From assembly GCA_903889845.1 (NCBI GenBank), contig CAISZB010000517.1:1-6050 (forward strand): DNA of 6,050 nt. Direction: 5' to 3'. Shown piece by piece: positions 5,985-6,050 of this stretch. How positions within the stretch are numbered: the first letter of the stretch is position 1; each line of letters begins with the position of its first letter. The translations under genes were made by a program, and so were the position numbers. Source of the DNA: an uncultured Verrucomicrobium sp. GTDB lineage: Bacteria > Verrucomicrobiota > Verrucomicrobiia > Methylacidiphilales > GAS474. The notes under the pieces are model-generated. The model saw only the letters and a list, made by a program, of their open reading frames with translations. It had not been told where the DNA came from and did not search any database.

Positions 5985-6050
5985 ATTATGGCTGCCCTTC
6001 GGGACCGGGGACAATCGCTACGCTTCCCTGTACAGCTCCATGCCCACCGC

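Noticed and set aside
5985..6050. Possible gene starts at ATG 5988 or ATG 6040 (plus) or the end of a minus-strand gene with stop at 6018-6020
   Set aside because: Several frames are open over only 66 bases, with no ribosome site or motif to choose between them. This stretch is left unassigned.

Overview
The window is a GC-rich stretch from a Gram-negative-type bacterium. Almost every wobble position in the genes is C. The outer-membrane barrel, the polysaccharide export lipoprotein and the style of the GT39-like membrane protein (an AWYGDR motif in a C-terminal periplasmic tail) suggest Verrucomicrobiota or a relative. That placement rests on remembered family style, not on a search, and is only moderately secure. 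All features that can be called lie on the + strand.

Layout. Positions 2-1321 hold the 3' part of a gene whose start lies outside the window. It reads as a DUF374-type lipid acyltransferase fragment joined in frame to the membrane and C-terminal part of a GT39-like glycosyltransferase. A 117-base AT-richer gap (1322-1438) follows, with an imperfect inverted repeat, a strong Shine-Dalgarno sequence and a possible 8-codon leader ORF. Next come an outer-membrane beta-barrel gene (1439-2737), a weak terminator-like hairpin (2765-2787), a Wzc-like polysaccharide co-polymerase and tyrosine autokinase gene (2840-5017), and a short Wza-like (OPX) export lipoprotein gene (5039-5716). The window ends with tRNA-Arg(ACG) (5785-5858), an intrinsic-terminator-like hairpin (5885-5910), tRNA-Gly(TCC) (5911-5984) and 66 unassigned bases.

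How the genes work together. The three central genes look like the export end of an exopolysaccharide or capsule pathway. The Wzc-like protein spans the inner membrane, controls chain length and phosphorylates itself on a C-terminal tyrosine cluster. The OPX lipoprotein would dock in the periplasm, and the beta-barrel could form the outer-membrane pore. The OPX protein ends right after its SLBB-like domain, with no room for the C-terminal helix that forms the outer-membrane pore in E. coli Wza, so the barrel next door is a natural partner. No flippase, polymerase or intact glycosyltransferase gene is visible here.

The two points most worth checking are the apparent chimera at the left edge (an assembly join, a decayed gene or a true fusion) and the split exporter arrangement. 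I saw no CRISPR array, insertion sequence, phage gene or defence system.
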